Positions 18,247 through 27,551 of a DNA stretch of 64,000 nucleotides are shown one piece after another. The stretch's first letter is position 1; every line of letters begins with the position of its first letter. The notes below the pieces were generated by a model. The model saw nothing but the letters and a program-made list of their open reading frames with translations. It was not told the origin of the DNA and made no database searches. The position numbers and the translations under genes are program-made. The DNA is from JAJKIV01 sp036274195 (GTDB lineage: Bacteria > Gemmatimonadota > Gemmatimonadetes > Gemmatimonadales > Gemmatimonadaceae), in NCBI GenBank assembly GCA_036274195.1, contig DASUGD010000236.1, forward strand, positions 8,768 through 72,767, read 5' to 3'.

Positions 18247-19506
18247 TCAGTGGTCGTTGCGGTACACGCGGCCGTCCTTCATCACGAACACGACTCGCCG
18301 CAGCGCCTCGATGTCCCGCGACGGGTCGCCCTGGACGGCGATCAGGTCCGCGAGCTTTCCGGGTGCGACGGTACCTAACGAGTCACCCATCCCGAGCGCC
18401 CGCGCGTTGAGCGACGTTGCCGAGATGATGGCGTCCATCGGCTTTTGTCCACCGTCACGGACACGGCACACGAGCTCCTCGACGTTGTGCCCGTGTGCCC
18501 CGGCGACCGCGTCGGTGCCATACACCACGTCGAGGCCGGGCGTGTTGATCGCCTGACGGAACATCTTGGCGGCCAGCGGAAGCGCACGCTCCATCGACGC
18601 AAAACCCGAGTCGTTGTAATTGCCGATTCCCTGGTACTTCGCGCGATTGTCGAGATAGTTGCGAAACACGAGGCAGACTTGCGGGTCGAAGTACACCTTC
18701 CGCTCCGCGAGCAGCTCGAGCACCTCGGGCGTCGCGAAAACGCCGTGTTCGATCTGCGAGCACCCGGCCATCGCGGCCGCCCGCATGCTCTCGGCGCTGT
18801 GCGCGTGGACGACCGACCGCAGACCCACCGCCTTCGCCTCGCCACACGCGGCGGCCAGCTGCTCATCGGTCATGGTCTGTCCGCCGCCCTCCCGAATGCT
18901 CTTGGATGCGAACAGCTTGATCACGTCGGCGCCCTGTTCCTTTCGTTGGCGCACGAGTTGGCGGAGCGTATCGGGTCCACCGCTGCGCTCGGTGAGCGGG
19001 TTGAGCGACGTCAGGAGTCGAGGCCCCGGAATCCGATCCATCGCGATCGCGGCGCGGAGCGGCTTGTCCTCCGGTGAGCCAAGACTTTGGGAAGTCGTGA
19101 TTCCCCCGCGCAACGTGGCATTGGCGTTTCCGGCGATGGCGAGGGCACCCTCGAACTCCGTCTCGCCGTCATCCCGGCCGCCGTGATAGCGTCCCTGCGG
19201 GTTGAAGTGCCAGGCCAGGTGGTCGTGGGCGTCGATCAGGCCAGGGAGTAGCGTCAGCGACGCCAGGTCGTACACTCGCGCGCCAGCCGGAACGGTCGCG
19301 TTAGGTCCCACCGAGACGATCCGCGTGCCCCGCACGACGACGGTCGCATTGGGAATCGTGCGGCCCGTGCCATCCAGCACTCGCGCGGCGCGAATGACGG
19401 TGAAGTTTTCCTGCGCCCTGGCGCTGGCGCCGATGCCGATGCTCAGCCACGTGAGGGCGAGAACGCGACGGAAGACCATGAGCGGCTGTGGGTTGGAGTC
19501 GCTCAT
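18247..19506 (-). CDS. Secreted metal-dependent amidohydrolase
   Basis: This 419-residue enzyme is of the imidazolonepropionase/prolidase-like branch of the amidohydrolase superfamily. A signal peptide (ALTWLSIGIGASARAQ) indicates export. Metal ligands are all visible: His94 and His96 in DAHDHL, Lys197 in DVIKLF, His234/His236 in VVHAHS, His254 in IEHG, and Asp332 in GTDA. These fit a binuclear hydrolase, perhaps acting on dipeptides or cyclic amides; the substrate is not predictable. The first ATG has a GAGAG upstream; Met10 is an alternative start directly before the signal peptide. The Clp_N gene follows with no intervening spacer. Confidence 0.88.
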   Translation of the reverse strand: MSDSNPQPLMVFRRVLALTWLSIGIGASARAQENFTVIRAARVLDGTGRTIPNATVVVRGTRIVSVGPNATVPAGARVYDLASLTLLPGLIDAHDHLAWHFNPQGRYHGGRDDGETEFEGALAIAGNANATLRGGITTSQSLGSPEDKPLRAAIAMDRIPGPRLLTSLNPLTERSGGPDTLRQLVRQRKEQGADVIKLFASKSIREGGGQTMTDEQLAAACGEAKAVGLRSVVHAHSAESMRAAAMAGCSQIEHGVFATPEVLELLAERKVYFDPQVCLVFRNYLDNRAKYQGIGNYNDSGFASMERALPLAAKMFRQAINTPGLDVVYGTDAVAGAHGHNVEELVCRVRDGGQKPMDAIISATSLNARALGMGDSLGTVAPGKLADLIAVQGDPSRDIEALRRVVFVMKDGRVYRNDH

Positions 19507-19552
19507 AATCTCTCGTGGCGCACTGAAACTACAAGAAGCCGCCGCAGGATCC

Positions 19553-19723
19553 TCAGGTGTGCTCGACCGGGATACCCGGAGTCGGTGTGTTAGGCGGAAG
19601 GTCGATGATCCTCACGGGCGGGTCTCCGCGGTACGGGACCGGGTCGGGCCGCGGATCGGGCGAGGGGTCGGGATCCGGGTCCGGCTCAGGCCACGGATGG
19701 GGATCTGTCGAATGTGCGCGCAT
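19553..19723 (-). CDS. Possible small Pro/Asp-rich protein
   Basis: A 56-residue frame starts at ATG 19723 with GAGG eight bases upstream. Its centre is an alternating Asp-Pro/Glu-Pro run (HPWPEPDPDPDPS) followed by VRIIDLPPNTPTPG. There is no signal peptide or membrane segment. The biased composition could be a real extended linker-like peptide, or it could be a chance product of GGATCCGGGTC-like DNA on the other strand. No family is recognised. Confidence 0.38.
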   Translation of the reverse strand: MRAHSTDPHPWPEPDPDPDPSPDPRPDPVPYRGDPPVRIIDLPPNTPTPGIPVEHT

Positions 19724-20071
19724 TGGTTGGGCCTCGAAGGAAGCTTGGTTGACGCTCGAAAGACCAATTTCCCCGAGAATCCCGTCCGCAAACATCGGGC
19801 GCGCCCGTGCCGGCCCGCACCGGGTTAACTCACGGTTAGCTACTCGGCCTCATCCTCTATCCGATTGTTACAAAGCAGCTTGCGACGTACGTCACGCTTG
19901 CCGAGTGGCGTGCCCGGTAGGGCGAAAAGTGACGAATGCCGCGGTCGCAAGTCGCATGGTTATGGTGGGTAAATCGCTGGCTGACCGGGTGATCCATACT
20001 CCCGCTTGGATCGAGGTGGAGGGTTGCGAAGTCTCGGAGTCAAAGCAATACCTATAGACGAGGGGGATTCC
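19724..20071. other. Upstream region of the histidine kinase
   Basis: The first half (about 19830-19900) is unusually AT-rich for this window and is a good promoter candidate for the plus-strand genes that follow. I found no strong inverted repeat or recognisable regulator site. Confidence 0.4.
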
Positions 20072-20179
20072 ATGCGTCCGCCGGTGGTCCGCAGGTCACC
20101 GACGACGATTGCGGCTGGCGGTTCACTATTCGCTTCGCTTGTCGCAGCCACTTTTTGTTGTCTAGAGCCGGCTGGGTGA
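20072..20179 (+). CDS. 35-residue hydrophobic peptide coupled to the histidine kinase
   Basis: ATG 20072 follows AGGGGG at a 5-base distance, a much better ribosome-binding site than the kinase itself has. The peptide begins MRPPVVRRSP, continues with a hydrophobic stretch (SLFASLVAATFCC) and stops at TGA 20177-20179. The kinase GTG begins two bases later at 20181, so translational coupling is likely. The peptide could be a small membrane peptide, a lipoprotein-like leader, or simply a ribosome loading device. It is too short for family assignment. Confidence 0.5.
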   Translation: MRPPVVRRSPTTIAAGGSLFASLVAATFCCLEPAG

Positions 20180-20180
20180 A

Positions 20181-21641
20181 GTGACGCTCACACTCTACGA
20201 GAAGGTCAGCCTCAATTTCGGCTCCGGTGTCGTCGCGGTCGCCTTGATCGGGACGCTCTCGTACGTGAGCCTCGGGAAGCTCGCGATCGCGACGCGGAGC
20301 GCGGGCGACACCGAGGCAGTGCTGGAACAGGTCGAGTCGCTTCGCGCGAGCATCGACGACGCCGGCGTGGCCCAGCGGGACTACCTGCTTGGTGGTCGCT
20401 CCAACGACCTCGAACGATTCGAGCGCGCGCGGATGACCGCGCAGCGAAACCTCGGGCGGCTGCAGGCAAGGGTCGCCGAGCACGATTCGAAAAACCGAGT
20501 CGATTCATTGGCACCGGCGCTGGGTGCGCATCTCGGAGAGCTCGAGCGGATAGCGATGCTGCGACAGCAGCGAGGGCTCGAAGCCGCCGCGGTCGCGATG
20601 CAGGATGAGGACATCGCAGGCACACACGACCGCCTCGACGCGCTGCTCGGCGAATTTCGCGACGATCAGCGACTGTTGTACGCGTCGCGATCGCGCGAGC
20701 AGGCAGCGCGGGCGGGCGATGCGGGGATCGTGCTGGCGGTCGGGCTGTTGGTCTCCTTCATCGCAGCGGCGCTCGCGCTCGCGAACATTCGACGCTATCT
20801 CGCCGATCGGCGAAAGTTGGAGCTCCAGCGAGCGGCCGTGCTCGAGCAGGAGCAGGCCGCACGCACAGCGGCCGAGGAGGCGAACCGCGCGAAGACCGAC
20901 TTCCTGCGAATGATCAGCCACGAGCTGCGCACGCCGCTCACGGCGATTCAGGGCTACCTCGAGCTGCTGGAGATGGGCATTTACGGCGGCATGAGCGACG
21001 AACAGGTCACCATTCTCCGCCGCATCGAATCGAACGAGCGGCACCTCCTCGCAATCATCAATGACCTGCTCGACTTCGCGCGCGTGGACGCGAAGCGCGT
21101 GGAGCTCCGTATTGCGGCGCTTCCCATCCGGGACGTCCGGCTGGCGATCGACCCGGTGTGCCGGCCGCTGATCGACTCGAAGCAGCTCAACTACGCCTGG
21201 CACACACCCGGCGATCAGATCATCGTTCGTGCGGATCGGGAGAAGGTGCGGCAGATCGTCGTCAATCTCGTGTCGAACGCGTGCAAGTTCACCCCGCGCG
21301 GCGGCTCGATCGAGGTCGAATGCGTATGCCTCGACCGGTTCGTGGAGATACGCGTGACCGACACCGGCCCGGGCATTCCGGCCCACAAGCTCGACGCGAT
21401 CTTCGAGCCGTTCGTGCAGCTGGACAATGGCCTAACGCGGTCCACTGCCGGCACGGGCCTCGGGCTCGCGATCAGCCGCGAGCTCGCGCGCGCGATGGGC
21501 GGGGACCTGGCAGCGACGAGCACATATGGCGACGGCTCGACGTTCACGCTGACGCTCCCGCGCGGGGATGTCGACGCCACTCTGCTCTCCGAGCCTGCCG
21601 AAACGGTGACGCGTTCGCTGTGGGAGGCGAGCTCGCACTAA
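20181..21641 (+). CDS. CHASE3-type sensor histidine kinase
   Basis: This 486-residue membrane sensor has a first helix at about 15-35, a periplasmic helical CHASE3-like domain at about 38-178, and a second helix at about 181-203. The HisKA domain carries phospho-acceptor His247 in SHELRTPLTAIQ. The ATPase part shows the N box (NLVSNACKFTP), G1 (DTGPGIP) and G2 (GTGLGLAIS). No receiver domain or neighbouring response regulator is present, so it is an orphan kinase. The GTG start lies next to the stop of a 35-residue upstream ORF. The signal is unknown; CHASE3 domains are usually associated with small-molecule or envelope cues. Confidence 0.93.
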   Translation: MTLTLYEKVSLNFGSGVVAVALIGTLSYVSLGKLAIATRSAGDTEAVLEQVESLRASIDDAGVAQRDYLLGGRSNDLERFERARMTAQRNLGRLQARVAEHDSKNRVDSLAPALGAHLGELERIAMLRQQRGLEAAAVAMQDEDIAGTHDRLDALLGEFRDDQRLLYASRSREQAARAGDAGIVLAVGLLVSFIAAALALANIRRYLADRRKLELQRAAVLEQEQAARTAAEEANRAKTDFLRMISHELRTPLTAIQGYLELLEMGIYGGMSDEQVTILRRIESNERHLLAIINDLLDFARVDAKRVELRIAALPIRDVRLAIDPVCRPLIDSKQLNYAWHTPGDQIIVRADREKVRQIVVNLVSNACKFTPRGGSIEVECVCLDRFVEIRVTDTGPGIPAHKLDAIFEPFVQLDNGLTRSTAGTGLGLAISRELARAMGGDLAATSTYGDGSTFTLTLPRGDVDATLLSEPAETVTRSLWEASSH

Positions 21642-21753
21642 GCCCAAGCGCGCCGAGACGCTCGCGTTGCGACAGCGCTAGCCACCCAACGCCAGCCGGC
21701 CCCTGTTATTGTTGTTGGCCACAGGGCGTCCTGGTTGGAGGGTGAGGGAGGGC

Positions 21754-23400
21754 ATGGACTCGGCACTGACAGTGGGTGACATCGCGGCGAGTAGCGCCGC
21801 GGCGAGAGCGTCTACGCGTTCCGTCGCGGACCGTGTCACGCTCGGCGTGCTGATCATCGGCGCATTCGCTGTCGTGTTGCTTTCGCTGCCCTACAAGGCG
21901 TTCGATCTCGATCGCTTCTTCGTCCCGAAGGAGGCGGCCCTGCACATGACGGCTGCGATCTCGGGACTCATCGTCCTCGCGCGGCGCCGGAGCCCGGATC
22001 TCTCCCGGATCGACACGCTCCTCGTCGCGTTCCTCATCCTCGGCGCCGTTTCGGCGCTGTTCGCCCAGAACTGGTGGCTGGCCACCCGCGCGCTCGCGAT
22101 CACCGCGAGCGGACTCACCGTGTTCTGGGTGGCCCGCACCCTCTCCGCGTCCGGGTATGAACGCGCGTTACTTCCCGGACTCGCCACCGCGATCGTCATC
22201 GGCGCGGTGACGGCACTCCTTCAGGCGTATGGCATCGAGCCGGAATACGTGAGTCTCAGCCGCGCCCCGGGCGGGACATTCGGTAACCGGAACTTCATGG
22301 CCCACCTTTCGGCCATCGGTACGCCGATAATTCTCCTCTGCGCCCTGGAGGCCCGGCGCGCGTGGGGGGCGGCGCTCGGAACGCTCGGCATGGCTTTCGT
22401 CGCTGCGGCGCTGGTGTTATCGCGATCGCGTGCGGCGTGGCTGGCACTCATGGTGGGCGCTGCGCTCATGGCACTGCTGGGCTGGCGGATGCGAGATGTC
22501 TGGACAGACGTATTGCGGAGACGCCGGCTGGTTGTCTTAGGCGGTGCATCGATCGTCGCGGTGATCGGCGCACTCGTGCTTCCGAACGCCCTCGAGTGGA
22601 AGAGCGAGTCGCCGTATCTCGACTCGGTGCGCGGTGTCGTCAACTATAAGGAAGGCAGTGGGGCGGGCCGTCTCGTGCAGTATCGCAATTCCATTCGGAT
22701 GGCGGCGGCGCATCCGGTGCTGGGCGTCGGCCCGGGTAACTGGGCAGTGGCATACCCGAAATTCGCGTCGCGCAACGACCCGTCGCTCAACGACGAGGGC
22801 ATGACCTCCAATCCGTGGCCGAGCAGCGACTGGGTGGCGTTCGTGGCGGAGCGCGGGGTCGCGGCGGTTGTGATCTACGCGCTGGGGTTGCTCACGTTGC
22901 TCGTCGGCGCCTGGGTTCGCGCGCAGTCCGCGACGACGGCGCACGATCGGCTCGGCGCCGTAGCGCTCGCAGCGACGGTGGTGATCGCGGCGATCGTCGG
23001 TGCGTTCGACGCGGTGCTGCTGATAGCGATCCCGAGTCTCTTTCTCTGGTCGATCGTCGGGGCCTTGTCGCCGGCCGGAAAAAGACGGGCCACGCTTCCG
23101 GCGACCGTTCGGGGCCCGGTGTTAGGCATCGCCGTCGTGGCGGCCGTGCTCGTGGTCCTTCGCTCCAGCGGCCAGATCGCTGCGATGGCGGTGTACACCT
23201 CGGCCACGACGACCGGCCAGGCGGCGCGGGCGGCGCTGTTCGATCCGGGTAGCTTCCGGATCAACATGCGGCTCGCTGAGTCCTATGCGGCGCGAGGCGA
23301 CTGCAAGCGGGTGCGTCAGTACGCGGGCGCGGCGCGGGAGCTGTATCCGAACGCGGCGGGGCCGAGGCGATTGCTGAAGAAGTGCAGGGATGGGGGATGA
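21754..23400 (+). CDS. O-antigen ligase / Wzy-like membrane protein
   Basis: This is a polytopic protein of 548 residues with about a dozen hydrophobic helices. The Wzy_C signature is visible as HPVLGVGPGNWAVAYP in the large periplasmic loop. Relatives transfer or polymerise polysaccharide (O-antigen, teichoic or glycoprotein glycans) at the periplasmic face. A C-terminal segment (NMRLAESYAARGDCKRVRQYAG) resembles one TPR unit. ATG 21754 is chosen because GAGGGAGG lies just upstream; the frame is open further left without support. No sugar-synthesis genes are nearby. The last codons and TGA are formed by the GATGAGG-type repeat that follows. Confidence 0.85.
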   Translation: MDSALTVGDIAASSAAARASTRSVADRVTLGVLIIGAFAVVLLSLPYKAFDLDRFFVPKEAALHMTAAISGLIVLARRRSPDLSRIDTLLVAFLILGAVSALFAQNWWLATRALAITASGLTVFWVARTLSASGYERALLPGLATAIVIGAVTALLQAYGIEPEYVSLSRAPGGTFGNRNFMAHLSAIGTPIILLCALEARRAWGAALGTLGMAFVAAALVLSRSRAAWLALMVGAALMALLGWRMRDVWTDVLRRRRLVVLGGASIVAVIGALVLPNALEWKSESPYLDSVRGVVNYKEGSGAGRLVQYRNSIRMAAAHPVLGVGPGNWAVAYPKFASRNDPSLNDEGMTSNPWPSSDWVAFVAERGVAAVVIYALGLLTLLVGAWVRAQSATTAHDRLGAVALAATVVIAAIVGAFDAVLLIAIPSLFLWSIVGALSPAGKRRATLPATVRGPVLGIAVVAAVLVVLRSSGQIAAMAVYTSATTTGQAARAALFDPGSFRINMRLAESYAARGDCKRVRQYAGAARELYPNAAGPRRLLKKCRDGG

Positions 23401-23466
23401 GGGATGGGGGATGAGGGCTTCCGCTCTTAACCCTCATCCCTCATCCCTCATCCCTCATCCCCCTTC
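23391..23466. repeat. Inverted GATGAGG-type heptamer arrays between convergent genes
   Basis: GGGGGATGAGGGATGGGG-like units (23391-23430) face four CCCTCAT units (23440-23464). They can pair into one long hairpin with a loop around CTTCCGCTCTTAA. The ligase gene ends inside the left array and the opposing kinase gene ends two bases after the right array, so this is a probable bidirectional terminator. Confidence 0.75.
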
Positions 23467-23467
23467 C

Positions 23468-26446
23468 TCATTTCCCGGCACTCGACTTCTCGAGCTGCTT
23501 GAGCTCGCGACGAACCGCCTCCACCTGCGGTCTCAGTGCGGGATCGACGTCCGTGCGGAATGCGAGGTACTGCCGATACGCTCTGATCGCCTCCTCGCGC
23601 TCGCCGGCAAGTGCGGCGAGACGACCCTGCTCGCGCAGCTGCGTCGCGAGATACGGGTTGTCCTGTACCCACGCGTCCGTACGGCGGCGCGCGGCAGCGA
23701 GCGCGGCGCGCGTGTCGCCGACCTTCTCGAACAATCGCGCCGCGATGAGATTCTCGAACGACGTGCGACCCGCATTCGCGGTCGCGTAGTCCAGCGCGCG
23801 GAGCAGCGAGTCCAGACGCAGCGTGATGGCGCGGAGGTCCGGGCTGTGTGCGACATCCGCATGCATCGCCTCGATCGCCGCGATCTCCACCTCGGCCTCG
23901 GTCTTCCGCGCGCCGGAGAGCGAGCGCGCGATCGCGCGAAGGCGATCGATGCTGCGGCGCGTCTGCGACGTGTCGCCATGCGCGAGACGCCACGGCTCGA
24001 GCACGCGCGTCGCGGCGCGCTGGTTGGCGCGCCGCGACGAGTCGCTCGAGACCGGCCCGATCTCCCAACGAGCAAGCGCCCGCACGCCGGCCAGCGCCGC
24101 CGCTGTGTCGCCATCGGCGATGAGCGCGTCACGAACCTCGAGGATCGGGATGTTCGCGTCGGTCGCGCTGTCGCCGGACGCCAGGAGGTGGGCGAGCGCC
24201 GACGACGGGCGCCCCGACACGAGCTCGAAATCGTGCGCGAGCCGCTCGATCCTGCGACGCGCCGCATCGCTGGTTTCCTTCGCCAGCGCCGTATCGATGC
24301 CGCGCCTCACGTCGGACGTACCCGTGCCGTCGTAGAACGCGATCTGGTCCATCCCGTAGACGTACTGCGACAGGTCGATCGAGTCGGCGATCGCGCGGGC
24401 GCGCGCCGAATCGCCAAGTACGTACGCCTTCTGCCATCGGTGAAGGACGTACCAGTAACGCGAGGTGTCCGCCGCGAGGCGCAGCCGCTCGAACCGTCGG
24501 GCGTCGGCCGTGTCGCCGAGCGAGAGCGAGAGCGGCAGCGCGTGGACGTAGCCGACGACGTAGGTCGAGTCGATCTCGGACGCACGGCGGAACGACTCGA
24601 GCGCACGCTCCTGCGGGTTGGGCACGTTGAGCACCCAGCCGTAGTGAAAGATGTGGTCGCCTAACAAGTACCAGGCGTCGGCGCGGTCCGGCGCCATGGC
24701 GAGATATCGCTCGCGGGCCTGAAGAAGCTCCTGCGCGGTGGGTGCTTCCGGATAGCGAGGACCCGCCACCGCGAGCAACAGCGCCTGATCGCGCTGGCTG
24801 AGTCGGGCGCGCTCGCGCCAGGCGATGTCGAGGCCGCGCTGCTGCAGCGTGGCATCGCCGTACCACGAGGACGCCATGCGCAGCCCCAGCGCGGCGAGCG
24901 CGAACGTCGAGTCGGCGTCCAGCGCCCGCTCGAAGTCCTTCGCGGCGCCCACCACGTCCACTCGGCGCATCTTGGCCTGGCCATCCAGGTAGGCACGCAG
25001 GGCGGGGAGCGATGTACTCGTTAGGCTCGCCCGCGCCGAGGCCCCTTCGGCGGACGTCTCGGCGAGGAGGTGGGCGGCGAGTCGATCCACGAGCCACGCC
25101 AGGCTGTCCGGCGGACCCTCGACGCTCAGCTTCGCGATCGAATCCCCGCGAGTCGAGCCGAGCAGCGATGCGGTGAGCACGATGCGATTCGGTGTCCCCA
25201 CGACGTCGCCAAGCAGAAGTCGCCCCGCCCCGAGACGCCGCGCGAGCGCCAGGTCATCATCACGAGACAGCTCCGCCGATTCCGACCCGCCAGCCTTTCG
25301 CCAGGCGTCGAGCAGTTGCCGGGGGTCGGTCGCGCGGAGTCCGCCCTCCCCGGTCAGCTTCGCCGCGAGCAGGTCGAGCATGCCCTCGCGCAGGTAATAG
25401 AGCGCGGGATCGGCTGACGCGACGCGGAACGGGACCACCGCGACGGTCGCGGGGTCGAGCGCAGGGCCTCGGCTTCGAAATCGTTCCCAGATCGCCCATC
25501 CGCCAACTGCTACCGCGATGACTACCGCGGCGACGACGGCCATCGTGCGCCCACGGAGGCTCGCTTTCGCAACCGGCGGGAGCGTGCTCCCGTCACTCGA
25601 GAGGTCGACCCGGTCGAGCGCGCGGACGATCTCGTCTGCGGTCTGCGGCCGATCGGCGGGGTTCTTCGCCAGACACTTCATCACGAGTGCCGCGAGCGTT
25701 GGCGGTACGCCCGGCGCCCGTGTCTGCAGCGGCACGGGCTGTTCGGTCAGCTGTGCCGACAGAACCTCGTGCGGGGGTCGTCCGCCGAACGGCGGATTCC
25801 CGGTGAGGAGCTCGTACGCCATTGCACCGAACGAGTAGATGTCGATGCGATGGTCGGCATTGGGATCGGCGGCAACCTGCTCGGGCGCCATGTACGCCGG
25901 TGTCCCGAGCGAGTTGCCGACGCGCGTGAGATGCTCGCCGCCAAACGTCCGAGACGACGACAGGGCTTTCGCGATACCGAAGTCGGTGACGGCGGCGGAC
26001 CCGCCGGCGACGAGGACGTTGTCGGGCTTGATGTCACGGTGGACAACCCCGTGCTGGTGCGCGTACGCGAGCGCGCGGGCGACGTCGCGCAGCACGGCGA
26101 CGGCATCGACCACCGGCAGAGGCTTTCCACCGTCGAGCCGGCGGCGAAGGGACTCGCCGGCGACGTAGGGCATGGTGAAGTAGGGCAGCCCGTCCGTTTC
26201 ACCCGCGGCGAGCACCGGGACGATCTGTGGGTGCTGGAGCTGTGCAGCGACGAGGATCTCGCGGTGGAAGCGGTCGCTGTTGACGCCCGCGGCGAGGTCG
26301 GGCGAAAGCACCTTCACGACGACCTCGCGGCCGAGTCGCATGTCGTGGGCGACGAAGACGCGCGACATGCCGCCCCCGGTAAGCTCGCGATCGAGCCGGT
26401 AGCTCTCGCCGAGACTGGCCTGAAGGCGGTCCCGTAGATCGGTCAT
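23468..26446 (-). CDS. Membrane Ser/Thr protein kinase with TPR-rich C-terminus
   Basis: This 992-residue protein is counted from ATG 26446. The kinase domain spans about 15-275: GGGMSRVFVA loop, Lys45, HRDIKPDN (His136, Asp138), DFG 155-157, and GTPAYMAPEQ. One membrane helix lies at about 300-320 (MAVVAAVVIAVAVGGW). The extracytoplasmic part first has a region reading VAVVPFRVASADPALYY, similar to the TolB/FlgO-like module, then about 500 residues of helical TPR-type repeats. It resembles the kinases at 4040 and 61499 in plan but is clearly diverged. A longer frame up to 26563 would translate spacer DNA and is rejected. Confidence 0.92.
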   Translation of the reverse strand: MTDLRDRLQASLGESYRLDRELTGGGMSRVFVAHDMRLGREVVVKVLSPDLAAGVNSDRFHREILVAAQLQHPQIVPVLAAGETDGLPYFTMPYVAGESLRRRLDGGKPLPVVDAVAVLRDVARALAYAHQHGVVHRDIKPDNVLVAGGSAAVTDFGIAKALSSSRTFGGEHLTRVGNSLGTPAYMAPEQVAADPNADHRIDIYSFGAMAYELLTGNPPFGGRPPHEVLSAQLTEQPVPLQTRAPGVPPTLAALVMKCLAKNPADRPQTADEIVRALDRVDLSSDGSTLPPVAKASLRGRTMAVVAAVVIAVAVGGWAIWERFRSRGPALDPATVAVVPFRVASADPALYYLREGMLDLLAAKLTGEGGLRATDPRQLLDAWRKAGGSESAELSRDDDLALARRLGAGRLLLGDVVGTPNRIVLTASLLGSTRGDSIAKLSVEGPPDSLAWLVDRLAAHLLAETSAEGASARASLTSTSLPALRAYLDGQAKMRRVDVVGAAKDFERALDADSTFALAALGLRMASSWYGDATLQQRGLDIAWRERARLSQRDQALLLAVAGPRYPEAPTAQELLQARERYLAMAPDRADAWYLLGDHIFHYGWVLNVPNPQERALESFRRASEIDSTYVVGYVHALPLSLSLGDTADARRFERLRLAADTSRYWYVLHRWQKAYVLGDSARARAIADSIDLSQYVYGMDQIAFYDGTGTSDVRRGIDTALAKETSDAARRRIERLAHDFELVSGRPSSALAHLLASGDSATDANIPILEVRDALIADGDTAAALAGVRALARWEIGPVSSDSSRRANQRAATRVLEPWRLAHGDTSQTRRSIDRLRAIARSLSGARKTEAEVEIAAIEAMHADVAHSPDLRAITLRLDSLLRALDYATANAGRTSFENLIAARLFEKVGDTRAALAAARRRTDAWVQDNPYLATQLREQGRLAALAGEREEAIRAYRQYLAFRTDVDPALRPQVEAVRRELKQLEKSSAGK

Positions 26447-26540
26447 AGATGTCGATATCGCATCTCCGACCGGAATGTAGGGGAGTCGACGCCTTGCCGG
26501 GAATCCGATCAGGGTTGCCGCTGCGGGCTGCGTGCGGCTG

Positions 26541-26716
26541 CAAGAGACGCAGCTATCAGCCATCAGCCATCAGCCATCAGCCGCCCTCGGCAGCCAGCGT
26601 CAGCCAGCAGCCGCTGTTCCCCCGTCGCCCGTCCCCGTCAGTCGCAGTCGCCAGTCGCCAGTCGCCCGTCCCCGGCAGTCGCCAGTCGCCAGTCGCCAGT
26701 CGCCAGTCGCCAGTCG
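26541..26716. repeat. Heptamer arrays CAGCCAT and CAGTCGC
   Basis: About three CAGCCAT units (about 26555-26580) are followed by CAGCCAGCGT-like words and then by runs of CAGTCGC (about 26636-26715), interrupted by CCGTCCC. The array ends in CGTTAGGC and abuts the stop codon of the DinB gene. The same CAGTCGC unit appears in the opposite orientation at 28999-29073. Confidence 0.75.
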
Positions 26717-27202
26717 TTAGGCACTCCCCCACGCACCCAGCTGCTGCCTCACGAGCACCAGCTGCCCGATGTGGTACGCGTTATGGTCGGCCACGAGCAG
26801 GATCTCGCGAATGTACGTCTGGCCGGTGCCGTGCGGAATCTTCGCGAACAGGTCGATCGATTCGTCCATCGCCAGTGCTTCCATGGCCGCGCGATCCTCA
26901 CGAAACGCGCTGATCGAGTCATCCCACGCGGTGTCGGACGGTGGTGCGGGGGACTTCGGCCAGTAATCCGCGGGCCAGTTCATCTCCTCGTACTTCGGGT
27001 TGCGACAGAAATCGAGGATGTCGCGCTGCGTGATCCGCAGGTGCTCGAGGAGCTCCCAGGCGGAGTGAGGGAATCCCTCGACGCGCACGCCCCGCAGCTT
27101 CGACGCGAGGCCCTCCACGGCCTTCTCGAAGCCGACGTGGGCATCCTGCCAGGAGAGAATACGGCGGAGCTGAGCGCGAAGCGCTGGAGAGGAGTCGGAC
27201 AT
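26717..27202 (-). CDS. DinB-family protein
   Basis: The 161-residue four-helix protein is of the DinB/YfiT superfamily. The three histidines that usually bind a metal are present: His54 in ELLEHLRIT and His140/His144 in ADHNAYHIGQL. Characterised relatives include bacillithiol and mycothiol transferases, so a thiol-transfer or metal-dependent hydrolase role is possible but unproven. It is cytoplasmic, with no signal peptide. The 5' region contains a 16-bp hairpin and a sequence perfectly complementary to the 16S anti-Shine-Dalgarno tail, which may affect its expression. Confidence 0.88.
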   Translation of the reverse strand: MSDSSPALRAQLRRILSWQDAHVGFEKAVEGLASKLRGVRVEGFPHSAWELLEHLRITQRDILDFCRNPKYEEMNWPADYWPKSPAPPSDTAWDDSISAFREDRAAMEALAMDESIDLFAKIPHGTGQTYIREILLVADHNAYHIGQLVLVRQQLGAWGSA

Positions 27203-27551
27203 GTCTCAGGGGGCTGTGGGCCAGGACAGAAACGGCGAAGGCCACCAACGCGCCCTAACGCGGTGGTGGCCTTCTCAGACCGAACGGCGCGGTGGTCGTC
27301 GGTCAGCCATTACAGCGAGCGTACCAGCGAGCCTTAACGGCTCCCGGCGATCCGCGCCGTACTAGGGTCAGTAGACAATGGATCACCTCCTCGGATTCGC
27401 GGGTGAGACTTGAGGGTGACGGACCAAATGTAATGCGTCGGCCCGCAAAGTGGGCAAGGCTTCGAGGCCGTTCGTCGTGTGGGTATCCGCCACTGCTCCG
27501 ACCGTCATACCTCTCTGGTTGCGACACCCGGTTTGGCGGCGTCATCAAGGG
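27203..27551. other. Divergent intergenic region, DinB / matrixin
   Basis: The 349 bases separate two diverging genes. They contain the hairpin at 27237-27274, the AGGAGGTGATCC sequence (minus strand, 27378-27389), a possible 14-codon frame starting TTG just behind it, and a moderately AT-rich stretch at about 27365-27440. No other gene is credible. Confidence 0.5.
27237..27274 (-). promoter_or_regulatory. 16-bp hairpin in the DinB leader
   Basis: Arms GAAGGCCACCAACGCG and CGCGGTGGTGGCCTTC pair with one mismatch around a 6-base loop that contains part of a CCTAAC motif. It lies 35 bases upstream of the DinB start codon. There is no clean T-run, so attenuation or mRNA protection is as likely as termination. 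Confidence 0.5.

Noticed and set aside
26447..26563. 39-codon N-terminal extension of the second kinase
   Set aside because: It would translate spacer DNA adjoining the repeat array; kinase homology starts right after Met at 26446.
27378..27389. 3' end of a 16S rRNA gene
   Set aside because: Only the last 12 bases match; the preceding sequence does not resemble 16S helix 45, and no rRNA genes adjoin.
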